Assembly (NCBI RefSeq): GCF_001969855.1
Contig: NZ_MRBL01000006.1
Coordinates: forward strand, 1 to 64,000
Direction of reading: 5' to 3'
Source of the DNA: Bacillus haynesii
GTDB taxonomy: Bacteria; Bacillota; Bacilli; Bacillales; Bacillaceae
DNA length: 64,000 nucleotides
Below the pieces are notes generated by a model. It saw only the letters and a list, made by a program, of their open reading frames with translations, was not told the DNA's origin and made no database searches. Positions 38,454 to 47,557 of this stretch are shown here, piece by piece; positions within the stretch are counted from its first letter, which is position 1; each line of letters begins with the position of its first letter. The translations under genes and the position numbers were made by a program.

Positions 38454-39559
38454 TCACACTGCACCTCACAGCAGCTCAAATCCGTGAGAAACATTTGATT
38501 TTCCCTGTATTCTGTCAACACCTGTTCATCGATCGAAAACTTTCGTTTTTTCAACAAATGCTCAGCGATGACGGCGAATCGCTGCCTGAATTTATAAATG
38601 AAACAGAAGACGGCGTTTTGGTGCTGAACGCTCGGCCCGATTAAATAAAGACCGTCCGTCACGGTCGACATGTCTTCATTCGTTAAAAGCGGCTTGCCGT
38701 TCTTTCCCCATTCAAACAAATGCTCGATTTGTTTTGCGCCGGAATGAAAGCCTGTCGCGATAATCGGCCGTGTTTCCGAGCGGATTTTTCTCCCGTCTGA
38801 CAAATATAAATCGTATGCTGGTCCGTTTTTCGCCAGTTTTTCAACAACGGCTTTTTCCAAAAAATGAACCTTCCCTTTTTCATACGCATCTTCTAAACGC
38901 TCCCATGTGTAAGGTGAAAGCGACCGGCTTGGATCGGCTTCAGCGTTTTCGCGGAGCGAATTCGGCATCACAACCGTCACATCGCTGCCATAGGACGCCA
39001 GTGTAACCGCCGCATCCATTGCGCTTTCATAGCCGCCTACCACGTAATAATGGGCTTTTTCAAATTGGCTCCACCTGACGACCTTGCTGTTGTGGATGCC
39101 AATCTCTGCACCATGAAACGAATATTTCGGGAATTGGAATTCACCGGCTCCCCAAATGACGTCTTTGGCCTTCATCATGCCTTTATTAGTTTCAACTGAA
39201 AAACCGCCGTCGTCTTTATGAACGCTGCGAACCGATGTGCCTTCTTGAATTGGAAGCTGAAAATGATCGGCCAAAAGCGCCAAATAATCTCCATACTCCC
39301 GCCCGCTCAAGTGCTCGCGGTGAAAAGTAAAAGCAGGGGATGTTCCCGGAGCAACAGCATTTAAATCCAATGCTCCGAATCCCTGCCCGGTAAAGGACGG
39401 TGTTATCAGTTTCATTTCTTCAGGCCAGCTTCGGAATGAAGCTCCTGTACGGTCTTTTTCCAAAATCGTAAACGATTGAAAACCGAGTTTTTTCAGAACG
39501 ATCCCCATCCCAATACCTGCGGGTCCCGCACCAACAATGACGATTTCGCTATGCTGCAA
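38447..39559 (-). CDS. NAD(P)/FAD-dependent oxidoreductase in the zinc cluster
   Basis: 370 residues. An FAD-binding motif VGAGPAGIGMG lies near the N-terminus and a second Rossmann motif (VVGGYESAMDAAV) about residue 175. It resembles CzcO/YpdA-type flavoproteins. I place the start at TTG 39559, five bases after GGGAGTGG; the GTG at 39568 overlaps that ribosome site. Its end overlaps the FeoB-like start (ATGCTGA), so the two are coupled. C-terminus ends CCEVQCEC, a small Cys cluster that could bind metal. A Zur-like box is upstream. Confidence 0.8.
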   Translation of the reverse strand: MQHSEIVIVGAGPAGIGMGIVLKKLGFQSFTILEKDRTGASFRSWPEEMKLITPSFTGQGFGALDLNAVAPGTSPAFTFHREHLSGREYGDYLALLADHFQLPIQEGTSVRSVHKDDGGFSVETNKGMMKAKDVIWGAGEFQFPKYSFHGAEIGIHNSKVVRWSQFEKAHYYVVGGYESAMDAAVTLASYGSDVTVVMPNSLRENAEADPSRSLSPYTWERLEDAYEKGKVHFLEKAVVEKLAKNGPAYDLYLSDGRKIRSETRPIIATGFHSGAKQIEHLFEWGKNGKPLLTNEDMSTVTDGLYLIGPSVQHQNAVFCFIYKFRQRFAVIAEHLLKKRKFSIDEQVLTEYRENQMFLTDLSCCEVQCEC

Positions 39560-39572
39560 AACAACCACTCCC

Positions 39573-39593
39573 TAAACGAAATCATTTCGATTT
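39573..39593. promoter_or_regulatory. Imperfect Zur-like box between the flavoprotein gene and folE2
   Basis: taaacgaaat-c-atttcgattt: right arm close to the Zur half-site, left arm with two mismatches to its mirror. It lies between divergent zinc-cluster genes, 14 bases upstream of the flavoprotein start. A further half-site (atttcgattt, ~39659-39669) is close to folE2. Confidence 0.7.
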
Positions 39594-39691
39594 AAATTAC
39601 ATGCTTTAGACATGACCACTTGATTTTATCACAGCATTGCCTCAAAATAAATAGGAACTATTTCGATTTACTACAGAAAGGGGTCTCATCA

Positions 39692-40594
39692 ATGGAACGC
39701 AAACTGCATTTGCCCGCAAAACCCGAACGCCACCGCCGCTTCGGATCTGTCGAAGCCGTGAAAGGAATAAAACCGACCGATAAAGAACAGATGAAGGATA
39801 TTCAAAATACACCGAACGACTATTTTTTTGACATTGACCATGTCGGTGTCTCAAACGTTTCGCATCCGATTTTGATTGCATCCTCGCTCAAGCCGTTTAC
39901 ACAAACGACGATCGGCACTTTTTCCTTTACGACGAGCCTTGCACGCGACCGCAAAGGAATCAATATGAGCCGCCTGACAGAACAGCTGCAGCGCTATTAC
40001 GAAGCAAACTGGACGGTTGACTTCCATACACTGAAAGATTTTGCAAAGGATTTAGCCGACAATATGGAACAGCAAAGCGCATCCGTCTCCGTCAGTTTTC
40101 CATGGTATTTCGAACGCCTCAGCCCGGAAACCAAATTGTCCGGACTGATGCACGCCGATATCCATATGACAGTCTCTTATCATGAAAACAAAGGCTTTTC
40201 GCAAACCGCCGGCATCACCGCCCATGTGACGACGCTCTGCCCGTGTTCAAAAGAAATCAGCGAATACAGCGCCCATAACCAGCGCGGCATAATCAAGATC
40301 ACCGCGCATATCGATGCACAGGCGGAGATGCCGGAAGATTTTAAAAGCGAGCTTCTTGCCGCAGCGGAAACGAACGCAAGCGCAAAGCTCCATCCCGTCT
40401 TAAAAAGGCCCGACGAAAAAAGAGTGACTGAACAAGCTTATGAAAATCCAAGATTTGTAGAAGACGTCATCCGCTTAACAGCTGCTGACTTATACGAAAT
40501 GGACTGGATCTCCGCCTTTGAGATCGAATGCCGGAACGAAGAATCGATTCACTTGCACGATGCCGTGGCGCGGCTGTCGTTTTCCAAATGTTAA
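39692..40594 (+). CDS. folE2: GTP cyclohydrolase IB (FolE2, zinc-independent)
   Basis: 300 residues; ATG 39692 chosen, behind AAAGGGG, not the unsupported upstream ATG at 39620. The COG1469 enzyme makes dihydroneopterin triphosphate for folate without needing zinc, replacing FolE in zinc starvation. The catalytic Cys lies in TTLCPCSKEIS, and FPWYFERLSP is conserved. Equivalent to B. subtilis yciA/folEB, a Zur target. Confidence 0.95.
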   Translation: MERKLHLPAKPERHRRFGSVEAVKGIKPTDKEQMKDIQNTPNDYFFDIDHVGVSNVSHPILIASSLKPFTQTTIGTFSFTTSLARDRKGINMSRLTEQLQRYYEANWTVDFHTLKDFAKDLADNMEQQSASVSVSFPWYFERLSPETKLSGLMHADIHMTVSYHENKGFSQTAGITAHVTTLCPCSKEISEYSAHNQRGIIKITAHIDAQAEMPEDFKSELLAAAETNASAKLHPVLKRPDEKRVTEQAYENPRFVEDVIRLTAADLYEMDWISAFEIECRNEESIHLHDAVARLSFSKC

Positions 40595-40626
40595 AAAGCT
40601 CGGCCGAAAGAATGGCCGAGCTTTTA
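40594..40626 (+). terminator. Terminator after folE2
   Basis: aaaagctcggcc / ggccgagctttt stem with an ~8-base loop and T-run; works in either direction. Confidence 0.88.
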
Positions 40627-40797
40627 TCAATGAACAGGAATTTTAATGATGAGCGTGATCAAGCAGACGATGCTGAATATCATAAAGGACGCCATTAAGC
40701 CTCTTCTGTTTTCTTTGCGGTAACCCATTGCTTTTACAAACAAGAGAACACATCATGCGGCCATCAGCAGACAGCTGAGCAATTCTTCAAAAGGCAT
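40627..40797 (-). pseudogene. Small membrane protein gene with in-frame TGA
   Basis: ATG at 40797, seven bases after AAGGAGCG, opens a 57-codon frame MPFEELLSCLLMAA-stop-CVLLFVKAMGYRKENRRGLM and on to ...IKIPVH, ending at 40627. Codon 15 (40755-40753) is TGA. The product would be two membrane helices around a basic loop, the same plan as the small protein at 11217. Good start signals plus one nonsense codon suggest a recent pseudogene (TGG to TGA) or a sequencing error. Confidence 0.5.
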
Positions 40798-40824
40798 ATT
40801 TGTTCGCGCTCCTTTTTTCCACAT

Positions 40825-40850
40825 CAAAACCGCCGGGATTTCCCGGCAGT
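40825..40850 (-). terminator. Terminator after yfmR
   Basis: tgccggga / tcccggcgg stem with 2-base loop, then TTTT leftward. Confidence 0.85.
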
Positions 40851-40855
40851 CTCAC

Positions 40856-42745
40856 TTACGATTGTTCAAGCTCTTCGATCAACAGCGACAGCTCGGTCCA
40901 GCGCTCCATTGCCGCTTCGAGCTCTGCGGCTGTTTGCGCCTGCTCTTCCATCAATGTCTGGATTTTGGCGAAGTCGCTGCCGGCTGCGGCGATTTCTTCC
41001 TCAAGCCGTTTATGCTTTTCTTCCAGACCGGCGATTCTATCTTCGATGCCGTCCCATTCCAGCTGATCTTTATAAGACAGCTTCTTCCTTTTCTTTTTCT
41101 CAGGTTTGACAGGTTCGGCGGTTTCTGGCGACGGCTTTTGACGACTGGACTCCTTTTGCTTCTCCATATATTCGCTGTAGGAACCTTGAAAACGCGAAAC
41201 GTTTCCGCCTCCTTCAAATACAAGCAGCCTGTCGACGACACGGTCTAGGAAATAGCGGTCATGGGAAACGGTCACGACAACGCCGGGAAACTGCTCCAAA
41301 TAGTCTTCCAGCACTCCGAGCGTCTCGGTATCAAGATCGTTTGTCGGCTCATCGAGGAACAGGACGTTCGGCTCCTCCATCAGCACTTTCAAGAGATAAA
41401 GGCGCCTCTTTTCTCCGCCTGACAGCTTGCGAATCAAGTTGCGCTGCATGCTCCGCGGAAAGAGGAACCTTTCCAGCATCTGCTCAGCTGTAACCACTTG
41501 TCCGTCGGCCGTTTTGACGACCTCAGCCGTCTCCTTGATGTATTCGACGACCTGCAGCGCATCGTTCATTTCGCTGTGATCCTGTGTATAGTAGCCGATT
41601 CTTACAGTCTGACCGATCGTAATCTGCCCTCCGTCAGGCTTGACGCGCCCGGCAAGCGCGTTTAAAAGCGTTGTTTTGCCGATCCCGTTCGGTCCGATGA
41701 TGCCGATCCGGTCCCCCGGCACAATCAGTTCATCGAATGAACGGACAAGCTGATTGCTGCCGCGGCTGATGTCAACACCTTCCGCTTCAATTACCTGCTT
41801 GCCGAGACGGTGGGAGCCGATGGCGAAATCAAGGGCAGAGCCGGTTTCAGGCGCGTCCTGTTCTTTCAGTTCCTCCACTCGCTGAATTCTTGCTTTTTGT
41901 TTTGTCGAACGGGCTTTGGCTCCCCTTCTCAGCCAAGCAAGCTCCCTTCTGAGAAGGTTTTGCCGTTTCGTTTCGCTTTGTTCGGCGAGCGTTTCTCTTT
42001 CGGCCCGCTTTTCCAAAAACACTTCGTAGTTCCCTTTGTATGTGTATAGGTGCCCGCGATCCAGCTCATAGATCCTGTTGGTCACCCGGTTTAAAAAATA
42101 GCGGTCATGGGTGACGAGGACGACAGAGCCCGGATACCCGCTCAAATAGCCTTCAAGCCATTCGATCGTTTCATTGTCAAGGTGGTTTGTCGGCTCATCC
42201 AAAATGAGGAGGTCAGCAGGCTGAATCAATGTTTTCGCGATCGCAACCCGCTTTTTTTGCCCCCCGGAAAGGGAACTCACTTCTTTTGCCACATCCGCGA
42301 CGCCAAGCTTCGTCAAAATCGTTTTTGCCGCCGTATTCGCGTCCCAGGCGCCATGTTCGTCCATTTTTCCCTGTGCCGCCAGCAGGTTTTCCTGCTTCTT
42401 CGGATCATCAGGCGACGCATTCAGCTCCTGAAGCGCCTGCTCATACGCCCTCATCGTCCGCATCATCACGGAATCTCCCGAATAAATGTGCTCAAGTACA
42501 GTTTCAGAGCCGTCCAGATCAGGATCTTGATCCAAGTACTCGATATGGAGGCTGCCGGGCTTGGTGATGTCTCCTTCTTCGGTCGATTCATGGCCGGCGA
42601 TCACTTTCAGCAAACTGCTTTTTCCCGTTCCGTTCGGTCCGATCAAGCCGATCCGTTCGTTTTCTTCGATATGGAACGATATATGGTCAAATAATGTTTT
42701 ATCTCCGTAAGTTTTATATAAACCTTCCGCTTTAAAAATGCTCAT
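40856..42745 (-). CDS. yfmR: ABC-F ribosome-associated ATPase YfmR
   Basis: 629 residues. Two ATP cassettes: GPNGTGKSS and GPNGIGKTT; signatures LSGGQKKRV and LSGGEKRRL; then a C-terminal coiled-coil tail (about 555-629) of the Uup type. B. subtilis YfmR has the same length; it relieves ribosome stalling and becomes essential without EF-P. Second ABC-F gene of the window after yfmM. Confidence 0.95.
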   Translation of the reverse strand: MSIFKAEGLYKTYGDKTLFDHISFHIEENERIGLIGPNGTGKSSLLKVIAGHESTEEGDITKPGSLHIEYLDQDPDLDGSETVLEHIYSGDSVMMRTMRAYEQALQELNASPDDPKKQENLLAAQGKMDEHGAWDANTAAKTILTKLGVADVAKEVSSLSGGQKKRVAIAKTLIQPADLLILDEPTNHLDNETIEWLEGYLSGYPGSVVLVTHDRYFLNRVTNRIYELDRGHLYTYKGNYEVFLEKRAERETLAEQSETKRQNLLRRELAWLRRGAKARSTKQKARIQRVEELKEQDAPETGSALDFAIGSHRLGKQVIEAEGVDISRGSNQLVRSFDELIVPGDRIGIIGPNGIGKTTLLNALAGRVKPDGGQITIGQTVRIGYYTQDHSEMNDALQVVEYIKETAEVVKTADGQVVTAEQMLERFLFPRSMQRNLIRKLSGGEKRRLYLLKVLMEEPNVLFLDEPTNDLDTETLGVLEDYLEQFPGVVVTVSHDRYFLDRVVDRLLVFEGGGNVSRFQGSYSEYMEKQKESSRQKPSPETAEPVKPEKKKRKKLSYKDQLEWDGIEDRIAGLEEKHKRLEEEIAAAGSDFAKIQTLMEEQAQTAAELEAAMERWTELSLLIEELEQS

Positions 42746-42829
42746 CTGTCTACCAATCCTAACGTAATGTCATAACCTTATTTTAATGCAGATGATGCAA
42801 GAAAACTAGTGAGAGCTTTTTCGCAGACA

Positions 42830-44254
42830 TTATAGAAAGACAGCCGGAAGCCAGAAATAAACGCTGATTACAATCAAAACGACACCTGCGATATTGAGCC
42901 AAAAGCCCGCCCTGACCATATCCTTGATCGTCAACAGATTGGAGCTGAAGACGGCTGCATTCGGCGGGGTGGAGATCGGAAGCATAAAGGCGCACGATGA
43001 AGCAAGCGCAGCTGCCGCCATCAGTCCGTACGGCTCGACTTGAAGCGCGGCGCCAAGACCGATCGTCATCGGGATCACCATATTGGCGACAGCTGTATTA
43101 GACATGATTTCGGTCATAAATAAAATCGCAGCCGTCAAAATAATCAGCACGAATAAGTAAGGGTGGCCTTCCAACAGCTTGAGCTTGCCGCCGATCCACG
43201 CCGTCAGATTGGTCGCCGAAAAACCGGCCGCAAGCGACAAGCCGCCTCCAAACAACAGAAGCAGCCCCCATGGCAACGACTGCATATCCTTCCATTCCAA
43301 GATCCGTTCATCCTTTGTACTCGGCATTAAAAACAGCAGAACCGCTCCGAAAATCGCGATCGACGTATCTGAAATTTGAAATGGCAGGATGAATTTGAAC
43401 ATCCACAAACATGCGGTTAACAAAAAAACGGTAAAAACCGATTTTTCTTCCCTCGTCATTGCGCCAAGCGCCTTTAAATCATGATCGATAAAATCAGGTT
43501 TTTTCCCTTGAAAGGCGCTCACTTTAAATTTAATTTTCGTTAAATAAACATATAAAATGGCAAGAAACAGAACGGAAACCGGGAACCCGAATAAAAACCA
43601 CTCAAAAAACATAATTTCATGATTGAGCATCTGTTTCGACATCGCGGCAAAGACCGCATTCGGCACGGAACCGACCAATGTGGCAAGTCCGCCGATCGAA
43701 GCCGCATACGCGACAGCCAGCAAAATGCTTTTGCTGAACTTCTGCAGCGATTCGCCTTTTAAAATTTCTTTTTCCTGCACTTCTTTAATAACTGCAAGCG
43801 CTACGGGAAGCATCATCAAAGCGGTGGCTGCATTCGAAATCCACATCGATAAAAACGCCGTCGCCGCCATCACGCCGAGCACGATCCGATGGCTTTCAGC
43901 TCCGATCCGCTTCAAAATATGCAAGGCCATCCGTTTATGGAGGTTCCATTTTTCGATGGCAATCGCAATGATAAATCCCCCCATATACATAAACACAATC
44001 GGATCGCCGTATGCTTTGGCCGTCGTTTCCATATCTAAACCGCCTAATGTCGGCAGCAAAATGATTGGCAACAGCGATGCCGCCGGAATCGGTACGGCTT
44101 CTGTAATCCACCAGACGGCCGTCCAAGCTGTAACCGCAAGAATGATCCGCGGCGCGTAAGCCAGCTCAGCTTCCGGTATCAAGCCGAGAATCAGCAAAAA
44201 ACTGATCGGCCCCAATAACAATCCGGTCAGTTTAGTCGGTGTATATACTCTCAT
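42830..44254 (-). CDS. SLC13/DASS sodium-coupled dicarboxylate transporter
   Basis: 474 residues, about eleven membrane segments. The two SNT-type ion/substrate motifs are visible (SNAATALMMLP and SNTAVANMVIP), the pattern of SdcS/VcINDY. B. licheniformis has a characterised carrier of this type, SdcL, for succinate, malate and fumarate; this gene may be it, but I cannot confirm identity. Single transcription unit. Confidence 0.9.
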   Translation of the reverse strand: MRVYTPTKLTGLLLGPISFLLILGLIPEAELAYAPRIILAVTAWTAVWWITEAVPIPAASLLPIILLPTLGGLDMETTAKAYGDPIVFMYMGGFIIAIAIEKWNLHKRMALHILKRIGAESHRIVLGVMAATAFLSMWISNAATALMMLPVALAVIKEVQEKEILKGESLQKFSKSILLAVAYAASIGGLATLVGSVPNAVFAAMSKQMLNHEIMFFEWFLFGFPVSVLFLAILYVYLTKIKFKVSAFQGKKPDFIDHDLKALGAMTREEKSVFTVFLLTACLWMFKFILPFQISDTSIAIFGAVLLFLMPSTKDERILEWKDMQSLPWGLLLLFGGGLSLAAGFSATNLTAWIGGKLKLLEGHPYLFVLIILTAAILFMTEIMSNTAVANMVIPMTIGLGAALQVEPYGLMAAAALASSCAFMLPISTPPNAAVFSSNLLTIKDMVRAGFWLNIAGVVLIVISVYFWLPAVFL

Positions 44255-44362
44255 TTACCCCTTCCCCCTTTGAAAGCGATTTCCCATCCATCACTTTCGC
44301 TTCGCCCGGGGAAAATTCCTCTAAAAAATTTAAAATAAAATTTTAATAATTGAAAATATGAG

Positions 44363-44391
44363 AAAAGCCCGCCGATTTTGCCGGCGGGCCT
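44363..44391 (-). terminator. Terminator after yfmS
   Basis: aagcccgccg / ccggcgggcc stem with 5-base loop; TTTT leftward. Confidence 0.87.
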
Positions 44392-44400
44392 GTGAATGTT

Positions 44401-45252
44401 CTAGTCTTCAAAATGATGTTCCGCCATCTTGGCGAGATTTTGCGCGTTGCTGCTGATTTCCTGCATGGTGGCGGAAATTTGTTCAACGCCGGCGGCCTGG
44501 TCGCTCGTATGTTCATTGATGACTTCGATCGAATGCTCAAGGTCTTTCAATAACGCGTGGATTTTCTTCGTGATTTGGTCAATCTGACCGACGTTTTCTT
44601 TTGAGTGTGTCGCAAGCTTGCGGATTTCGTCGGCGACAACGGAGAACCCTTTTCCTGATTCACCGGCTCTCGCCGCTTCAATCGCCGCATTCAGTCCGAG
44701 CAGGTTGCTTTGATCTGAAATGCCTTTTACGGTGACTGAAATTTTCTCGATTTCTCCGGCGCTTTCGCTGACTTCTTTCGCCTGCTTGGAAATGTCGGAC
44801 ATTTGTCCGGAAAATCCGCTGACAGATTCGGCGATATCCTGAATGGCTGAGGCCGTCTGCTCGACGATGACCGACAGGCTTTCCGCGACGCGGTGAAGCT
44901 GATCTGATTTTTCAAGACTCGTGCCGAGCCCGACTCCGCCGATAACCCTTCCGTTCTCGTCGTGGAGCGGGATCGCTCTTGCCGCAAGAGGGAAGCCGAA
45001 CAGCTCCTTAGGCACCATGCTTACTTTCTTTTTGTTTTGGCGGATGGCGTCTGTAATAATATCGCCTTCCTGCAAAGGATCACCCGCTTTGACATCAAGG
45101 GAAAATGTCTTTCCCGGGATGTTGACGATCAGCTTTTCAGTATCATAAATCCCCACTGTCACATCGTCCTGGATCAGCTGATTCAGAAACGGCGCCACTT
45201 TCACAAAAGCATCCAGCAGCGGGTGGATGTCCGTTTTTACTGCTTCATTCAT
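44401..45252 (-). CDS. yfmS: Soluble methyl-accepting chemotaxis-type receptor YfmS
   Basis: 283 residues, no membrane segment. An N-terminal sensor domain (~1-115, with a [18 protein letters not shown] segment) is followed by a short chemoreceptor signalling hairpin whose tip is [20 protein letters not shown]. It would feed CheA from the cytoplasm. Only 16 bases after the yfmT stop, so the receptor and the aldehyde dehydrogenase are co-transcribed. Confidence 0.93.
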   Translation of the reverse strand: MNEAVKTDIHPLLDAFVKVAPFLNQLIQDDVTVGIYDTEKLIVNIPGKTFSLDVKAGDPLQEGDIITDAIRQNKKKVSMVPKELFGFPLAARAIPLHDENGRVIGGVGLGTSLEKSDQLHRVAESLSVIVEQTASAIQDIAESVSGFSGQMSDISKQAKEVSESAGEIEKISVTVKGISDQSNLLGLNAAIEAARAGESGKGFSVVADEIRKLATHSKENVGQIDQITKKIHALLKDLEHSIEVINEHTSDQAAGVEQISATMQEISSNAQNLAKMAEHHFED

Positions 45253-45268
45253 GTATCAAATCCTCCTC

Positions 45269-46726
45269 TTAATATGGAAAAATCCTTTTTTGGTGCTGGA
45301 CGGAAATCCATTTTAATGTCGTAAATTCGTCAAGGCTCCACTCTCCGTTCAACCTTCCGATCCCCGATTGCTTTTCACCGCCGAAAGCGACATGCGGCTC
45401 ATCGTTGATCGTCGTGTCATTGACATGGATCATACCCGTCTCGATTTGCTTTGCGATGGCAACGCCGCGCTCCACATTTCCCGTGTGTACGGCTCCGCTC
45501 AGTCCGAACGAAGTGTCATTCGCGATCTCAACCGCTTCTGCTTCGGTCTCAAACGGCATGACGCATACAACCGGGCCGAACAGCTCTTCCTTGGCGACAG
45601 ACATGTCAGGCGTGACATCCGCAAGAATCGTCGGCTCGACGAGATTGCCTTTAATATCGCCTTTTAGAAACGGTGTGGCGCCTTCTTCGATGCCTTTTTC
45701 AATCGATTTTCTTAAATGTTCAGCTTGGCGTTCATTAATGACAGGGCCGATAACAGTTTCAGGATCCAGCGGATCACCCGTTTTTAACCCGGAGATTTTT
45801 TGACTAAACAGCTTTAAAAATTTCGAATACACTACTTTTTGAACAAGAATCCGGTTGGCTGACATGCAAATTTGCCCCTGATGTGTGAAGCGGCTGAAAG
45901 CCGCGGCATTGACGGCGTATTCCAAATCCGCATCCTCGAGAACGATCAATGCGCTGTTTCCGCCGAGTTCAAGCAGCGGTTTTTTGAAATGTTTGATTGC
46001 CAGCTGCCCGATATAGCTGCCGACCTTCGTTGACCCGGTAAACGAGATGATTCTCGGAATCGGGTGCTCAACGAAGCTGTCGCCGATTTCCCCGATATCT
46101 GTGACGACGACATTCAGAAGTCCCCCCGGCAGACCGGCTTCTTCAAAAATCTTCGCAATCAGCGTGCCGCCGCAAATCGGTGTTTTTTCATGTGGCTTTA
46201 AAACAACGCCGTTCCCGGCGCCAAGCGCGGGCGCAACCGATTTTACAGATAAAAAGAACGGAAAGTTGAACGGACTGATGACACCGACCACTCCCGCCGG
46301 AATCCGGTATATCCGATTTTCTTTCCCATCAACCGGTGAAGGGAGAATTTTTCCTTCCATTTTGAGCGGGAAGCCTGCCGCTTCTTTGATCAAATTGACG
46401 ACAAGATCGATTTCAAAAGCCGCTTTCAGCCGTGTTCCGCCAAGCTCCTCCATAATGAGGAACACAATCGCTTCTTTATTGTCTTCAATATAAGCCGCGG
46501 CTTTTTCTAAAATTGCCCTTTTTTCATAGGGATTGACGCCATCCCATTTCTTTTTCGCCTCAAGCGCAGCTTTGTACGCCGCATCGACATCCTCTCGCGT
46601 CGCTTTCCGAAAAGAGGTAATCGTTTTATGGGTAAAAGGATTCAGGTCGGCCAACACGCTTTCACTTTGGCCGTCTCTCCATTCCCCTCCTATGTATTGA
46701 CGGTTGAGGTCAGTTATTTGAATCAT
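45269..46726 (-). CDS. yfmT: Aldehyde dehydrogenase YfmT (vanillin/benzaldehyde type)
   Basis: 485 residues. NAD-binding FTGSTKVG, catalytic Glu in LELGGNSAL, and nucleophile Cys in HQGQICMSANR are all present. B. subtilis YfmT oxidises vanillin and other aromatic aldehydes. First gene of the yfmT-yfmS unit. Confidence 0.92.
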   Translation of the reverse strand: MIQITDLNRQYIGGEWRDGQSESVLADLNPFTHKTITSFRKATREDVDAAYKAALEAKKKWDGVNPYEKRAILEKAAAYIEDNKEAIVFLIMEELGGTRLKAAFEIDLVVNLIKEAAGFPLKMEGKILPSPVDGKENRIYRIPAGVVGVISPFNFPFFLSVKSVAPALGAGNGVVLKPHEKTPICGGTLIAKIFEEAGLPGGLLNVVVTDIGEIGDSFVEHPIPRIISFTGSTKVGSYIGQLAIKHFKKPLLELGGNSALIVLEDADLEYAVNAAAFSRFTHQGQICMSANRILVQKVVYSKFLKLFSQKISGLKTGDPLDPETVIGPVINERQAEHLRKSIEKGIEEGATPFLKGDIKGNLVEPTILADVTPDMSVAKEELFGPVVCVMPFETEAEAVEIANDTSFGLSGAVHTGNVERGVAIAKQIETGMIHVNDTTINDEPHVAFGGEKQSGIGRLNGEWSLDEFTTLKWISVQHQKRIFPY

Positions 46727-46826
46727 TCAGTCCATCTCCTATCAAACAGTTTTGGGAAAAGTTAGACTACATCTTATGTATCGGCAGTCTTTCAAGAAAA
46801 TTCAATCTTATGGGTCTTTTGGATAT

Positions 46827-46860
46827 AAAAAAAGATTTTACCGATAAATCGGTAAAATCC
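46827..46860 (-). terminator. Terminator after the small membrane protein
   Basis: gattttaccga / tcggtaaaatc stem with a 4-base loop; leftward run of seven T. Confidence 0.92.
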
Positions 46861-46884
46861 GGATACAAGGGGAACAGCATCATC

Positions 46885-47208
46885 TTAGTTTTTCTGCGCA
46901 AGGTAAACGGTTGTGATCAGCATTGATAAGCATTGCAGGATATATAAACCTGTTATTAGGAAAAATGAAAAGGATATCCCTTGGAAAATGATCACCAATG
47001 CCCAGGCCATTAAAATGGCGGCCATTGTAATGTTCCAGGAGAGCGCCTTAGCCTGATCACTAATCTTCTGTTGACGTTCATCGAACAGCCTCTCTTTTTT
47101 TCCAATTCGTCTGTTTACGCTGTAAACAATGACGATCCCGAGCACGCCTATTCCTAAACCTGCTAAAGCGATCAGTGTGTTTGTCATCGTTTCAGTCAAT
47201 ATTTTCAT
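46885..47208 (-). CDS. Small membrane protein coupled to an XRE regulator
   Basis: About 107 residues with three hydrophobic segments and a charged RRIGKKERLFDERQQKIS linker. Start uncertain: ATG 47208 overlaps the regulator gene by 17 bases and is very close to GAGGGG; a TTG nine bases further is better spaced. Such pairs (YozG-type HTH plus DUF2178-like membrane protein) are common in Firmicutes; the membrane protein may modulate the regulator. Function unknown. Confidence 0.75.
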   Translation of the reverse strand: MKILTETMTNTLIALAGLGIGVLGIVIVYSVNRRIGKKERLFDERQQKISDQAKALSWNITMAAILMAWALVIIFQGISFSFFLITGLYILQCLSMLITTVYLAQKN

Positions 47209-47401
47209 CCCCCTCAAAAATAAATAAATCTTCAATCAGACATTCAAAAATTTGAGCCAGTTTATGCGCCAGAACGAGTGAAGGTTTATACTTCCCCTTT
47301 TCAAGGGAAATCACCGTTTGCCTCGACACATTGAGCCTTTTAGCCAGTTCTTCTTGTGTCATGTTCAGCGAAGTGCGCTTTTCCTTTATTAACGTTTTCA
47401 T
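47192..47401 (-). CDS. XRE-family transcriptional regulator (YozG-like)
   Basis: 69 residues, a single Cro/C1 helix-turn-helix (MTQEELAKRLNVSRQTVISLEKGKYKPSL) and a short tail. Many such proteins are autoregulators paired with a membrane protein, which is the arrangement here. The promoter upstream carries several related palindromes. Confidence 0.9.
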   Translation of the reverse strand: MKTLIKEKRTSLNMTQEELAKRLNVSRQTVISLEKGKYKPSLVLAHKLAQIFECLIEDLFIFEGDENID

Positions 47402-47418
47402 CTTTCCTCCATTGGGAA

Positions 47419-47482
47419 TGTAAAGTTTACAATACGTAAAGTATACTTAACAAAAAAATAGATGTCAAGTTAACTTTACAAT
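47419..47482 (-). promoter_or_regulatory. Promoter with repeated AAGT-TAACTT-like dyads for the XRE gene
   Basis: Minus strand TTGACA (47463-47468), 17-base spacer, TATACT (47440-47445): a near-consensus sigma-A promoter. Overlapping it are gtaaagttaacttgac, aagtatacttta and tgtaaactttaca, three variants of one dyad. Likely operators for the XRE repressor. Confidence 0.7.
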
Positions 47483-47526
47483 AAAAAAAGATAGACAAAA
47501 CAGGTTGTCGTCCTGTTCATCTATCT
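47483..47526 (-). terminator. Terminator after yeeI
   Basis: agatagatgaacagg / cctgttttgtctatct arms with loop; leftward run of seven T. Confidence 0.85.
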
Positions 47527-47557
47527 ATTCTTTCCCGATTTTTTCCGGGCCTTCTTT

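Noticed and set aside
39620..39691. N-terminal extension of folE2 from an earlier ATG
   Set aside because: No ribosome site there, and the extension would span the promoter/Zur half-site; the start at 39692 follows AAAGGGG.
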